Shown: positions 48,101 through 60,500 of the stretch, piece after piece
Numbering within the stretch: position 1 is the first letter of the stretch
Layout of the letters: each line of letters begins with the position of its first letter
Source of the DNA: Allodiplogaster sudhausi
Lineage: Eukaryota > Nematoda > Chromadorea > Rhabditida > Diplogasteridae
Length of the DNA stretch: 64,000 bases
Assembly (NCBI GenBank): GCA_945643635.1
Contig: CALZFC010000097.1
Span: 919,501 to 983,500 of the forward strand
Direction of reading: 5' to 3'
Made by a program: the position numbers and the translations under genes
Notes under the pieces: model-generated
The model's input: the letters and a program-made list of their open reading frames with translations, nothing else
Databases searched by the model: none
Told to the model about the DNA's origin: nothing

Positions 48101-49560
48101 AACATTTGAAGAATTTGAAGGCAAATTGTAATGAACCCAATGACCGTCCGGTGGTCGGAAGTTATTTTTAAATCGTATCTATACTGCATTCCAACTCAAA
48201 ATCAACTTTAGCCTCTTGTTGGAAGTCAGTCCAAGAAAGGAAATGAGTACCCGACAGCAAGGCCACTTTACACAATTCAAGCAGGTGTCCGACTACTTTC
48301 TTCGTGGTGCAAAAATGTATTTTTGCGTGACAAATTGCGGTGCTATTGTGAAAAAAGGAATATAATGAGAGCAAAATTGTATGCTCGCATTGCAAATGAA
48401 AACAGCAAATAAAAAATGTCTATCCTTACCGTGATGATATTATCGACGTCTATTTAAAATAGCGTCATATCATTGAAAGAAAGCTGTCGTCATATGCAAA
48501 ATTGAATTGCGCAAGACGGCAAAGAATGAAAATCACTAGGGACATGTTTGGATTAGAAAAAAAGACACGTCATTGACGATCGTTCTTCGGGCAAAAACAG
48601 AAAATAAAAAAAACCATGGAAAAGAGGTGTCTGGAGTTTTCTCCAAGGCATTTCTACAAATGATGTCGATACATTCAAAACAAGAACGGCTCTAAGAAGT
48701 TACCGTTACAATTTGAGTTAATCAGCCGAACTATAGGGAAAAAACTTTGAAAATGAGGGATTTTATCTAGAAAAACAAAGGAGCAAGCCAAGTTGCAATG
48801 TGAAGTCGCAGCTTTCCGAAAGACAGGATGGAGAAGATGCAAAGGAAGCATTCCTTCCTCCTCTTTCTCTCCTTCGGCAGGCAGAGAAAGTAATAACCTT
48901 GCACATGTCCTTCCTTTCTTCGCCGGACACAGTCCATTCTGCAGCTGTCTGCCGCGCTCTTTCCCATCTCAGAGAACCAGCCACTAATTAGTTACTCTGT
49001 TCCAGACAGAAAAAAACTTGTTAGGAGTAACGTGTGAGAGCTAATAAGTAAATAAGTATGCAGACATAGTCTATCTCAGAAATGGTAGACACCAAATGAC
49101 AAACAACAACTTGCACAAACGACAGGTGAAATAATTGTATTCAAAGAAAACATCGATAAGAATATACCGAAATGTTAAACATTTATTAAGAAATTAACTT
49201 GATCATTCTCCAGCGTCATTGTATTCTTCGTAGACATTCAAAAAGGCTTGCATAAGACTTGTGGTAAGTAAATTTGACATTGGGAACATTTCGAGAGAAA
49301 AAAACAAAAGCGCACTTCAAACGAAAACAGTCAAACGAATCCTCCTCCAGTTACAGCATTCTCATATTTTGAACTAAATATGTAGTAAAAAAAAATCAGA
49401 GCAATTCACGAAATTTTCGCTATGCAATTTGACCTTTAGAAAGAAAGCTGTTTAGCTAATTTCATCACATCACAAAGCCAAACACAATAATGAATCAAAC
49501 TTTAAATCATATTTCATTTATTTAATTTTTATTGTAAAGTTCATAGCGTATTATGAGGGG
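45187..49560. other. Stretch without a supported gene
   Basis: Several 150-aa frames occur (for example 45901-46395 plus), but they lack splice context or recognisable motifs and include GA-repeat translation. Apart from the inverted repeat at 46.6-46.8 kb I see nothing. Confidence 0.45.
46629..46760. repeat. Inverted repeat with tRNA T-arm-like motif (SINE-like)
   Basis: About 50 bp on each side of 46690 are inverted copies (CCACGCGGTCTCTAACA, then AAGGAACTG and TGGG). On the minus strand the left arm carries GGGTTCGAGTCTCGCC, a good internal B-box/T-arm. A perfect hairpin GATGCCTCCGGGGAGGCATC follows at about 46787-46806. No complete tRNA cloverleaf could be built, so this looks like a tRNA-derived repeat inserted in inverted orientation. 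Confidence 0.4.
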
Positions 49561-49565
49561 GTGGA

Positions 49566-51919
49566 TTAGCCGGATTTCTTGAAGAGGCCAGATAAGGAGA
49601 AGCGACGCCCGGTGCTGGCCGGCGGAGGAGGCAGGAGACTTCGGTCGACCAGCATGAAAGCGGCCAGAGGAGGAGACGACGACAACGATGTTGTGCTGTC
49701 ATCCTGCAATTTTGCTGAGCGTAACTATTTTAACGTGACAATCGTGAAGTAACTATTGCATGATTGTCACAATTAGTTCTTTCCTTTTTCAATTTTGTTG
49801 CACAAATAGAAAATTCCATAAAAATGGACTCATGTTTCTAAAGTAAGAGGTTAGTTGTATAATGAAAAGCTCGCACAAAGGTTGCGAGTAAAGAACACTT
49901 CTCGGTTCTACAATAGCTACTTTATGGAATGTAGTGAAGTTGCATAACAGACCCAGTCTTCTTCGACAGGCACGGGCTGCGTCGAGATGACCTTGATTGG
50001 CCGCACCGGAATGAGCTGATGCCCGCCAGGTAGCGAGGTGCGGCGATTGAAGAAACGCTGTAATGAAACGCTGTAAAGTAGATGTCAATTATTGTTACAA
50101 TTGCTCCATTTTTGTAGTTCTGGTATATCATACTTTCTTTCACAATATGTTCTATTACAATGCTAAATAGCCCATTGACATTTCATACGATATCTGCGTT
50201 AATATTTATATATTTATGTTTGGCTGCATGTCGATGTCTCAAAATCATTTCGCTTGCAAATATGATTGTATAATTAGAATGGTCCAACCGTCTTTTTTCG
50301 AAATAGCGAATGTATATTTGCAGATAAAGAATTTTCAATTGTATGGTTTTTGCAGAGTTTTCATGGTGAAATATTCAATGAGTTATTTTAGGGGTTCTTG
50401 CAGTGCGAAAAATCAAAACGCTCAAACAATAAGACTCCATTCAGATTATTTAAACACAACTGTTATAATTCTGTGACTAAAATGTTCTGAAAATTAACCG
50501 TTGAAGCCAACAAAGATCAAAATGGAGTACACTCATATTTCTCTCATTGTACTTTCACACAAAAATAAATGGCTCGAATTCCCACTGGTTTACAGACCCT
50601 CGTTATCTCGTCGCCACTTTCTTCCCAGATTCATCAAAATGTATCTCTTTCGTTCTCACTCCCAATGTGCACTTACACTAACCGAAATGTCCTCCTTGAT
50701 GCTGCTGCGTCGACGACCGTTGTTGCCAGGCTGGAAAGTATTTACTTTAATTTTTTTTAATAATCAAATTTAAATGTTTCTCTAAACCCTATATGATGAA
50801 TTTCGCTAGAGGAGGACGATCCTCACAAAATTCAAATTGCCGCGGCGCTTCGCACTTTTCGAACGTGGCATTTCGAATGTGCTTGAACTACTTTTCGTTG
50901 ATTCTAAAGTCCAGCTATTGTAGGTTGCAATTGTTTAGAATCCGCTCACTGTCGGCAGCGGGAGCGCACTATTCCGCCGCTGCTTATCGTGCTCCGGCTG
51001 CTTCGGCAGCAGCTGCTCCTTCTCCTCCTCGTTCTCGTCGTCCTCCAGGCGGCGGCCACTCCACCAACGCGAAAGCTGGGTTGCTGCAAGAAGATGTATT
51101 TGTTATGCCCAGCATTGATACATTTTATATCCTAACTTGTTATCCACAGCATATACATATTTAATATATTGCGAGAATGTTATATCCATGTGAAAAAGAG
51201 ATGCGTGGGTGTGTGTCAGCTATACGCCATTATATATAACTTGTAACTTCAATTCATCTAGTTTATATTTCGTTTTCTTGCACAACAAATTTTTTTTTGT
51301 CGAAATGATCACTGGTACAACTACTCTGGGAAAAACGGGGCGAAATTTGAACCCAAGTTTTTAACAAAAAAAAGATTGAGTTTGAACACTGAAATGGGCT
51401 GGTAAGTATGGAAAAGAAGAAAGGTGGAATCAAATTGCTCCAATAAGATCCAATCTAGATGAGCTCTAAAAGAATGTTGAGCCAAAAAGTATTCAACTAA
51501 AAAGTCAACTTTTTTCTACCTTCAACAATGCACAGAGCGAGCGTAGAAAAATGATCCGACATATGAATCATGGCTCTGTTTGGTCCCACACTTTTTCATA
51601 ATCTCTCGATAACTTTTAACCTTCTTCAATATTTGGACACGAACAGTTCTTTTTTTTATTAATGTTCATGTGATTGTCATTGTTTGCTATTTTTTCACAA
51701 AAAAGTCCATCACACCAACAGCTTCGTTTTTCTCCTATATTAGTTGGACCACTGAAGGAGAGCTAATGTTGTTAGAGAAGTTAAATTAATTGTAAGCCAG
51801 CAATGAAATGACAACTGACAAACACGTCGCTCCTCTCGTCGTGAGACGCCTTCGATCTCGTTGAGATTGAAGGTGCTTCGCGACCTCGACACTGCCCATC
51901 GTTCTGGCTTCGCTGGCAT
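49566..51919 (-). CDS. Orphan basic Ser/Pro-rich protein, 174 aa
   Basis: Five exons: 51919-51826, 51083-50950, 50730-50677, 50057-49953 and 49703-49566. All phases match (1, 0, 0, 0), giving a continuous 174-residue reading from MPAKPERWAVSRSRST to SLSGLFKKSG, stop TAA. It has no signal peptide. Features: an acidic patch EDDENEEEKEQLLPKQPEHD, a basic phospho-site-like GRRRSSIKEDIS, RFFNRRTSLPGGHQLIPVRP, and a Pro-rich RSLLPPPPASTGRRF. RRxS and RRTS resemble PKA sites. Intrinsic disorder is likely; a cytoskeletal or signalling adaptor is possible but is only a guess. The first donor (CGAC|GTGTTT) is weak. AT-rich TTTATT (AATAAA on the coding strand) lies just downstream near 49515-49530. Confidence 0.55.
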
Positions 51920-51950
51920 CCTGTCGACAACGAAATCTAAATTGATATGG

Positions 51951-52206
51951 AAAAATAATATGTTTAAAGGGAAAAGCGTGGACATACACACCTACAATTA
52001 ATTTGGCCTCGGTAATTAATATGTTTAAAGGGAAAATATGGTTTGATATACATACCTACAATTAATTTGGCCTCGGTAATTAATATGTTTAAAGGGAAAA
52101 TATGGTTTGATATACACACCTACAATTAATTTGGCCTCGGTAATTAATATGTTTAAAGGGAAAATATGGTTTGATATACATACCTACAATTAATTTGGCC
52201 TCGGTA
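51951..52206. repeat. Tandem repeat, 64-bp unit, four copies
   Basis: The marker CCTACAATTAATTTGGCCTCGG recurs at 51991, 52055, 52119 and 52183, exactly 64 bp apart. Units differ by a few bases; the first contains AGCGTGGACATAC in place of ATATGGTTTGATATAC. The array lies just upstream of the orphan gene at 49.6-51.9 kb. Confidence 0.95.
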
Positions 52207-53913
52207 AATGTAGCCAAATGCGGACGGAGAATTAAGAGAAATATTGACTAATTTATCTTATCTCGGGCGGACAAAGAAATATAAGAGACGCTTGGGAAAC
52301 GTCATTGAGTTGTTCATGCAAATGTCATATCTTTCATATTAACATGGATCCCTTGGCGAAAGTGCACACTCGAACACCTTGAAACAAAAGGAGGATTCTT
52401 CAAGGGAATTCACTGAGGAGGAAGACAAGGATTCCTTCAATTCAGGAACAAAAGATTTCTAAGGATATGAAAGAGAGGCGAAAATGCGTTAGAAGTCAAT
52501 CGGTTGGACTGGAAAGACACTCCGCCTTCTGATAATGCTGCCCTCATTTAGAACAATGCCGCACTTTCTCATACACTTTCACAAAGGGGGCATGAGAGAG
52601 GGAATCGGAAAGGCGGGCACCTAAGAATCTCCGCTCCGCAGAAAGTAGAACAGTAATTTTTTAATCTCTCTACCTCTCTACCTCTCTATCTTCCTCTCTC
52701 TTTCTCTCTCTCTCTCCCTCTCTCTCTTTCTTGGCACAATCCTTACGAAGCATATATGAGAAGAAGAGGAAGAATAGTTTGTGTCTCTTGTTCGTTTCAC
52801 AGATCATTTCAGGAAAAGACAACAATTTAACAGTGCGGACGAGTGAACGATCCGACACAAGATTGAGATAAATATAAAAATACATAACCTGAGCGCAAAA
52901 GCTCAAGCAACGTTGCACACACACAAAAGCTTGGTTAATAATAAACTCTATTTATGTCGCCATTCTACTCACAACTATGAATATATTTTATATTATTCAG
53001 TCTGTCAATTTATGTATGTATGTGACCACTTAGAATATAACAGCACATTGGAATAATGGAAATCCATTCACTTTTGCATACTATGGGAAAAACTCAAACC
53101 TCGCACCAAATTGCTGTAACGGAAATAATTTGAACTTCCCGCAAGCTTTCAAAAAAAAAAACTTTAATAGTACACATAATAGATAAGACTAATATTTTCG
53201 TAGTACCTAAAAAAATTGCTAAACAAAATTAAATTTCCCCTGAATTTTCGCTTTTCGCTAAAGATTCGAAGGCAACAAAGACCGTCGCACAGTTAACTAG
53301 GAACTGCATGTAAGTGGATTGGATAAATAGTCGGCAAAGAAAATATGTTGTGGAGGCAGCATATTTATAACTGATCGGGAGTAAGATATCTTGAGATATG
53401 TATCACCTACAGGAAAGCAGAATGCCGTGCGTGAGAGAATTTTAAGAAGAAATTCTCATCGAGAAAGGTAGGAGAAGCCATATCAGAATGTTCTCTCACT
53501 CTCGATCCTTTAGAATTATTCTAGAGCTCTACCTTTCATGCAAGAATGCCACTGGGTCAAGGGTTCACTTGATGCTGAAGTTATTCATCGAATCCATGGG
53601 AAACAATGGATAAATTTTCCTTAGATTTGCTATCTTTAGAATCGCTCAATTTACAAATGCTGCATTAAGTGAACGGGGAGCACAATAATTGAGAAAAAAA
53701 AATCATCATTTAATCCCATGCCGAAAAAAGTTCTTCAATAGCGATTAAAGGCAAAAAATCATGAGATTTCAAATTTTTTTCATAAAAAAGTAGTGATCTG
53801 TTCAATGAACTGAGAGTGGCCCATGGGTCGGGTTTAAATAGCACTGATGGTAAGGCTTTTTTGTCATGAAAATCAATGTGGACAATTTATATGCAAATAA
53901 AAATTTTTATGCA
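52207..53913. other. Stretch without a supported gene
   Basis: AT-rich intergenic sequence with a CT tract at about 52670-52735. Nothing else is supportable. Confidence 0.5.
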
Positions 53914-56900
53914 AGTATTCTTTTTTCCTGACAAGATTCTTTTTCGAATTAGGCATTTTCAGTACCCGCTATTCTTGTTCCTGATCGGATAACCTGCTTA
54001 TAATTGTTTCAGTGAATCGCTGAGCGCTGCTCTTCCACCGTTCGGTCACAAAGGCAGTTTGGCAAATCACTGTTCATCTCCCCACGCAGGCAGAAAGAAG
54101 AATGGTAAAGGGCCATGAGGATACATAAAATATATCCAGATTAGTGAAGCCGTTTAGGTCTGTGAATGAAGAAGCAACAACAAAACAAAGGAAGCGAGAA
54201 CATTATAGCATTCTCTGACATCATTCTTTTTCGTTGCTCCTTTCACTTTCATCATGTCTGGCTGCGTTAATATCCTCCCGTAACCTTCCTTCCTCTTCTT
54301 GTCTAGGGTTTGCTTATTGTGTCTGCGATTGCTTCGAAAACCACATTTCAGGTGTATGCTTGTCAGCTTGATTTAATAGGTCTGTTTAACTAACACTTCT
54401 TCACACACACACACACACACACATAATTCCTTATCAATCTCTCTCTCTCTCTCTCTCGCCTGGCTTTCACTCTCGCCCTTTATCCGTCCTTTGTCCCTTC
54501 ACAGCCGAACATGCTTTCACACGCTCTTGATCCCATTCAACCATTTCTCCCGTCTCAGCAGGAATGCTCCGGAGAGGAAAAATGATTGATAGGGTCCTTC
54601 CTTATCTCATGAGCACAACCAATGCGCAACCTGAGGGGCATTGTTCTCCCGCTCACCACAGACAATCAGGAAGAGGGCAGAACCAATAAGTCCTCTCTCA
54701 CACACTCCCTCGATCTCTCTATCTCTCTCGCTCTCTCTTTTTCTTTATATCTATCTCTATATATATCTCTCTCTCACTTTCTCTCTCTCTCTTCTCGCTA
54801 TCTCCCCTTTCTATTTCTCTCTCCCTCTCTTTCCCGCACTCTCCATTGCTCTCTCTCTCTCTCTATTTTCTCTCGTTCTCTCATCACATCTTCTCTTCCC
54901 AAAGAGCCATGCCCACGAGTGTGACTGGTCAAGACGATTTTCATTTCCATTTTCAATATGCCTTTGTCTCCGTTGGTTATTTTAATGATTTGCGCAGGAT
55001 ATTCAACGCATAGAGTTTATGATGTCGAAATATGTTGCGCACACTATTGCAGTTCACCAGCGTGATAAGAAATTATTTGAAAAATTATGGCACTTTTCTT
55101 TTTCATGCGGAGATATTTTGAACACTATTAGCATATTCCCTTGGCGCTTATTATTACTTCTTCATTTTCGATTAATATTTGTTCGCCCCTTAACCGTTGA
55201 TTCATTTCATTTCATTCTGCACTATTCCTACTTTCTGTTTTAGCTCTCTCTCTTTACTTCCATTTCATTTTCATGTAATACCTTGACTTTTCACAGCTAT
55301 GTTTCCTCATTCACAGATATTTCTCGCAAATGTACATGTGTATGTACGTATTGTAGCACAACGATGAACTATCTAAATACAACATACAGCACATTTTTGA
55401 GGAAACATTCTCTTACGATCAGTTCCCCACTACACATCAAATGAGATGAGGAGGGCATGCCGTAAACGAGATTTGATGTTCTTACCAATTCTTCTGCTAT
55501 TAGATGCAATGGTCGCAGTATCATCAAATAATGTTCGTTTAATTACATTACAAACATATTATTCGGTATCAGTACTTTAATTACCTTTATTTTACTTTTC
55601 TTAGTTTTTTTTTACGAGAGCTCTTCGTTTAGACACGCCACCATCGGAAACACGAGCCCGATTCTTACGCGATTCCAAAGGTAGAAATAGTATTCTTTTT
55701 TCCTGACAAGATTCTTTTTCGAATTAGGCATTTTCAGTACCCGCTATTCTTGTTCCTGATCGGATAACCTGCTTATAATTGTTTCAGTGAATCGCTGAGC
55801 GCTGCTCTTCCACCGTTCGGTCACAAAGGCAGTTTGGCAAATCACTGTTCATCTCCCCACGCAGGCAGAAAGAAGAATGGTAAAGGGCCATGAGGATACA
55901 TAAAATATATCCAGATTAGTGAAGCCGTTTAGGTCTGTGAATGAAGAAGCAACAACAAAACAAAGGAAGCGAGAACATTATAGCATTCTCTGACATCATT
56001 CTTTTTCGTTGCTCCTTTCACTTTCATCATGTCTGGCTGCGTTAATATCCTCCCGTAACCTTCCTTCCTCTTCTTGTCTAGGGTTTGCTTATTGTGTCTG
56101 CGATTGCTTCGAAAACCACATTTCAGGTGTATGCTTGTCAGCTTGATTTAATAGGTCTGTTTAACTAACACTTCTTCACACACACACACACACACACATA
56201 ATTCCTTATCAATCTCTCTCTCTCTCTCTCTCGCCTGGCTTTCACTCTCGCCCTTTATCCGTCCTTTGTCCCTTCACAGCCGAACATGCTTTCACACGCT
56301 CTTGATCCCATTCAACCATTTCTCCCGTCTCAGCAGGAATGCTCCGGAGAGGAAAAATGATTGATAGGGTCCTTCCTTATCTCATGAGCACAACCAATGC
56401 GCAACCTGAGGGGCATTGTTCTCCCGCTCACCACAGACAATCAGGAAGAGGGCAGAACCAATAAGTCCTCTCTCACACACTCCCTCGATCTCTCTATCTC
56501 TCTCGCTCTCTCTTTTTCTTTATATCTATCTCTATATATATCTCTCTCTCACTTTCTCTCTCTCTCTTCTCGCTATCTCCCCTTTCTATTTCTCTCTCCC
56601 TCTCTTTCCCGCACTCTCCATTGCTCTCTCTCTCTCTCTATTTTCTCTCGTTCTCTCATCACATCTTCTCTTCCCAAAGAGCCATGCCCACGAGTGTGAC
56701 TGGTCAAGACGATTTTCATTTCCATTTTCAATATGCCTTTGTCTCCGTTGGTTATTTTAATGATTTGCGCAGGATATTCAACGCATAGAGTTTATGATGT
56801 CGAAATATGTTGCGCACACTATTGCAGTTCACCAGCGTGATAAGAAATTATTTGAAAAATTATGGCACTTTTCTTTTTCATGCGGAGATATTTTGAACAC

Positions 56901-57463
56901 TATTAGCATATTCCCTTGGCGCTTATTATTACTTCTTCATTTTCGATTAATATTTGTTCGCCCCTTAACCGTTGATTCATTTCATTTCATTCTGCACTAT
57001 TCCTACTTTCTGTTTTAGCTCTCTCTCTTTACTTCCATTTCATTTTCATGTAATACCTTGACTTTTCACAGCTATGTTTCCTCATTCACAGATATTTCTC
57101 GCAAATGTACATGTGTATGTACGTATTGTAGCACAACGATGAACTATCTAAATACAACATACAGCACATTTTTGAGGAAACATTCTCTTACGATCAGTTC
57201 CCCACTACACATCAAATGAGATGAGGAGGGCATGCCGTAAACGAGATTTGATGTTCTTACCAATTCTTCTGCTATTAGATGCAATGGTCGCAGTATCATC
57301 AAATAATGTTCGTTTAATTACATTACAAACATATTATTCGGTATCAGTACTTTAATTACCTTTATTTTACTTTTCTTAGTTTTTTTTTACGAGAGCTCTT
57401 CGTTTAGACACGCCACCATCGGAAACACGAGCCCGATTCTTACGCGATTCCAAAGGTAGAAAT
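53914..57463. repeat. 1,775-bp direct tandem duplication
   Basis: Unit 1 is 53914-55688 and unit 2 is 55689-57463, joined head to tail. I saw no difference between them, including the CA and CT microsatellites, which normally change fast. The unit contains CT tracts but no exon I can confirm. Its right edge falls eight bases after a donor-like AAAG|GTAGAA. Either very recent or an assembly artefact. Confidence 0.93.
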
Positions 57464-57513
57464 CAAAAGTTTAGTCCCCGGACAGCTCCTTCAATTAAGA
57501 ATATTCCGCCTAG

Positions 57514-60500
57514 GTGATCGTAGTTACGCCGCCGCTACAACAAGCACAACAGCTACCTGCGCCCTTTCACCCTCAAACCGACATCTATCGGCCAGCGCCG
57601 CCGCCCTTTCTTCCGGAGAAGCCCTACTCTCCATCAGGACAACAGCAGCCAGCAACCATCAACGTGCATCCCGGTTGGACATTAATAACATTACTTTAAA
57701 CTGTTCTGTGAAAGCACCATTGAAGCGATGTTTGAAATCACAAAGGTGCATTATGGACTTAATTATTAATTTACATATGCACTTTCACTTTCATTTCAGG
57801 CAAATATCATTAATTGAGAAAGTACAATTTATAATAAAAAAAAATTATGTTCCCAGTTGGAGTCAATGTGCCAGGGTCGGCGTCTCAAACATCTCCTCAA
57901 GCCTTCCCGCAACAGCAACTGCAGCAGTCACAGCAAGGCTCTCCGTTGGGACAATCACAGCCCATCATCATCGTATACCCACAAGGTGCACCTTCAAATG
58001 GAATTTTAATGTTCCATTTTAATTTAATGGCAATAAAGTTGACGATATAAGGAAAACACTGTTTCCTTCTGTTGCCCAAAAAATTAACAATTCATTGCTT
58101 GATATTTTGCTACGATGAGCCAACCAGCAAATTTCAGACGGAAGTCAATCACCTCTGAACCAACCGTCATTTCCGCAGGGATTTCCACCGCAGCCACAGC
58201 CTACCTTACCAATGAACCCCAGTGGGTCACCCATTGCTTTCTACACTTCCTTGTTCATTTTGGGCAAAGACCCTAGCAAATTGCATAAGTCCTCCAGGTG
58301 CCTTTCCACAAGCAGCATTTCCGCAGACGCCTTCGGGGTCTCCGCAGATACCAATCGTCTACTACAACGAGAACAACAACCATGCCGGGCCGAAGTTAGT
58401 TTTGTAAATCGATACATATTTATGTTAAAAACCATGAAGTATGTATGTATTTGCATGACTTGTTTTAATCGTAATATCAGCCGGTCCTTCGGCAACTGCT
58501 AATTAAGCCTTCTTCAGACCTGGCACCCGTCTTCCAGGCAATGGCGACGTAGCCTTCAGCCTGCCTAATGGCGCCCCTGCAACCATTCATATTTTGGAAG
58601 GCCCCGGTGGCGAGCATGTTCTACTTCAAAATCGGTGGGGGGTTTTTTATCGAAAATAAAGCCGCAAGGCGATCTTTTTCAAATTACGTGTCTTCTTGCT
58701 AGAATGCACATAATTCACTAAAGTCTGATTGCGCGATTCGGATATTATCTTTAAAAAGGCACATTTTTTCCAGGCAGGGACCAATTGGTGCTAGTCGTCA
58801 GATCGGCCAGCCACCATTCATTCTACCAGGATCACAGCCACAGTCATTTCCACAATCATTTTCGCCGCAGCAACAGCCGATCATCACTGTTATCCCAAGT
58901 ATGATATTAATTGATTCATCCTTGCAAGTTCCCATTTTGTGTTAGGAATATTATAATATGTAACTGCGTTCAAGGCGCGGGTCCACAAGGAACCATAGCA
59001 CAGACGCCACAAGGCTCACAGATTTCGATCGTCTACTACAGCGGGGACGGCAGCCATGCCGGGCAAAGGTGGGGGAACTTTCATACTTTGGCACTCAATC
59101 GTGGAAAAATATCCGTAATTATTCACGTATGAAGGGTTACCCTATGCCAACTAGCATCCTTGATCATCTTCTGCTGCAGGCCCGGCCTAGGTCTTCCCGG
59201 AAGTGGTGGTGGATTCAATCTTCCGCAAGGTGGTCCACCAAACATTCACATTCTGCCTGGCCCCGCAAACGGAGAGCGCGTGCTACTTCAAAATCGGTAT
59301 GTCGTAAATGTATTTTCATAATCGTATAAGAGTAAATAACCTTTCGAGAAACCATTTCGGCGCACCAGCCTTAAGACTTTTATCGAGAAATCGCTATTTA
59401 GACCGGGAACACAAGTTGGCAGTCAGCAACCCAGCTTGACCCAGTTCCCACAACAAGCTTCACAAATACCAGTTGTCTTTTACAACGGTGATGTCAGCCA
59501 TGCGGGAACGACGTTAGATTACTTATTTAGTAATTAAGCCCTTATTTAAGCATTCTTTATACACTATTTAATGTCTTTTAACGGATTCGCGGCAACGTTC
59601 TCAGCATGTTGCAGACCCGGCTCTTCCGCTGGTCATCCAGGGGGAGGATTTGAAATCCCGCGCGGTGGCCCACCAACCATTCACATTTTGCAAGGCCCTG
59701 CTGACGGCGAGCGTGTCTTGCTTCAAAATCAGTATGCTTTGTGAAACGCAGTTATTCCGTTATCGCATTGTTTCAAATTATTTTAGTATTTAAGATCTAC
59801 AATTATAACAGGGACGCTTTAAGATCATTTTGTTGCTATTTTTAGCCCCGGTGGTCAGCCTACGCCGACGAATGCTAGAGTTGGCGTAAATCCACCGACT
59901 CCCCAAGGAGAGGAAGTGGTGCTTCAATTACAGTATGTCAAATTATCTTGTTGCGAATTTATCGGTTTATATGGTAAAACGAGCCAAACGAGCCATGAAG
60001 CTACATTTATGCCTCTTTACATAGCTAAATGTCTGCTTACATAGCTAAATGTGCTCAATTAATTTGACAGGCCAGTTCCTCTCGCTGGCGGCAGCGTTGC
60101 GACACCAACTCAGGCGCGCATTCGCGTCTTGCCGATTGGGAGCCCGCTCGCTCCAGACTACGTGAAGTGGCCACCTCCACCCTTCGACAATCCTACGAAG
60201 AGTAAACCGAGACCTCACGGGCATCCACGCCCTTCTCTACCGGCTCACCCGAAGGGCCAACACCGACCGAGACCTCACGGGCCCCCTCGACCATCGCTAC
60301 CGCCTGGTAGCTCTCTCCAGCCAATCCATCGACCCGCTCCTCCCTTCCCACCACTCGGGATATCACCTCGTCCTCCGCATCCCTTACAGCTTCCTTTCTC
60401 GAATCAACCAAAATCGTTTGTCGAACCGTCGTCGAAACCCGCTGTTGAACGACCAGACGAGTTAGTGATAACTAAAACACGAAAGTACTGCTAAATTAAA

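Noticed and set aside
54622..54985. Ser/Leu-rich frames in this and many other CT tracts (9.1, 16.6, 17.6, 19.0, 28-30, 33.5, 43.5, 54.7, 56.4 kb)
   Set aside because: They are translations of CT/GA microsatellites, often open in several frames at once; no splice context or conserved motif.
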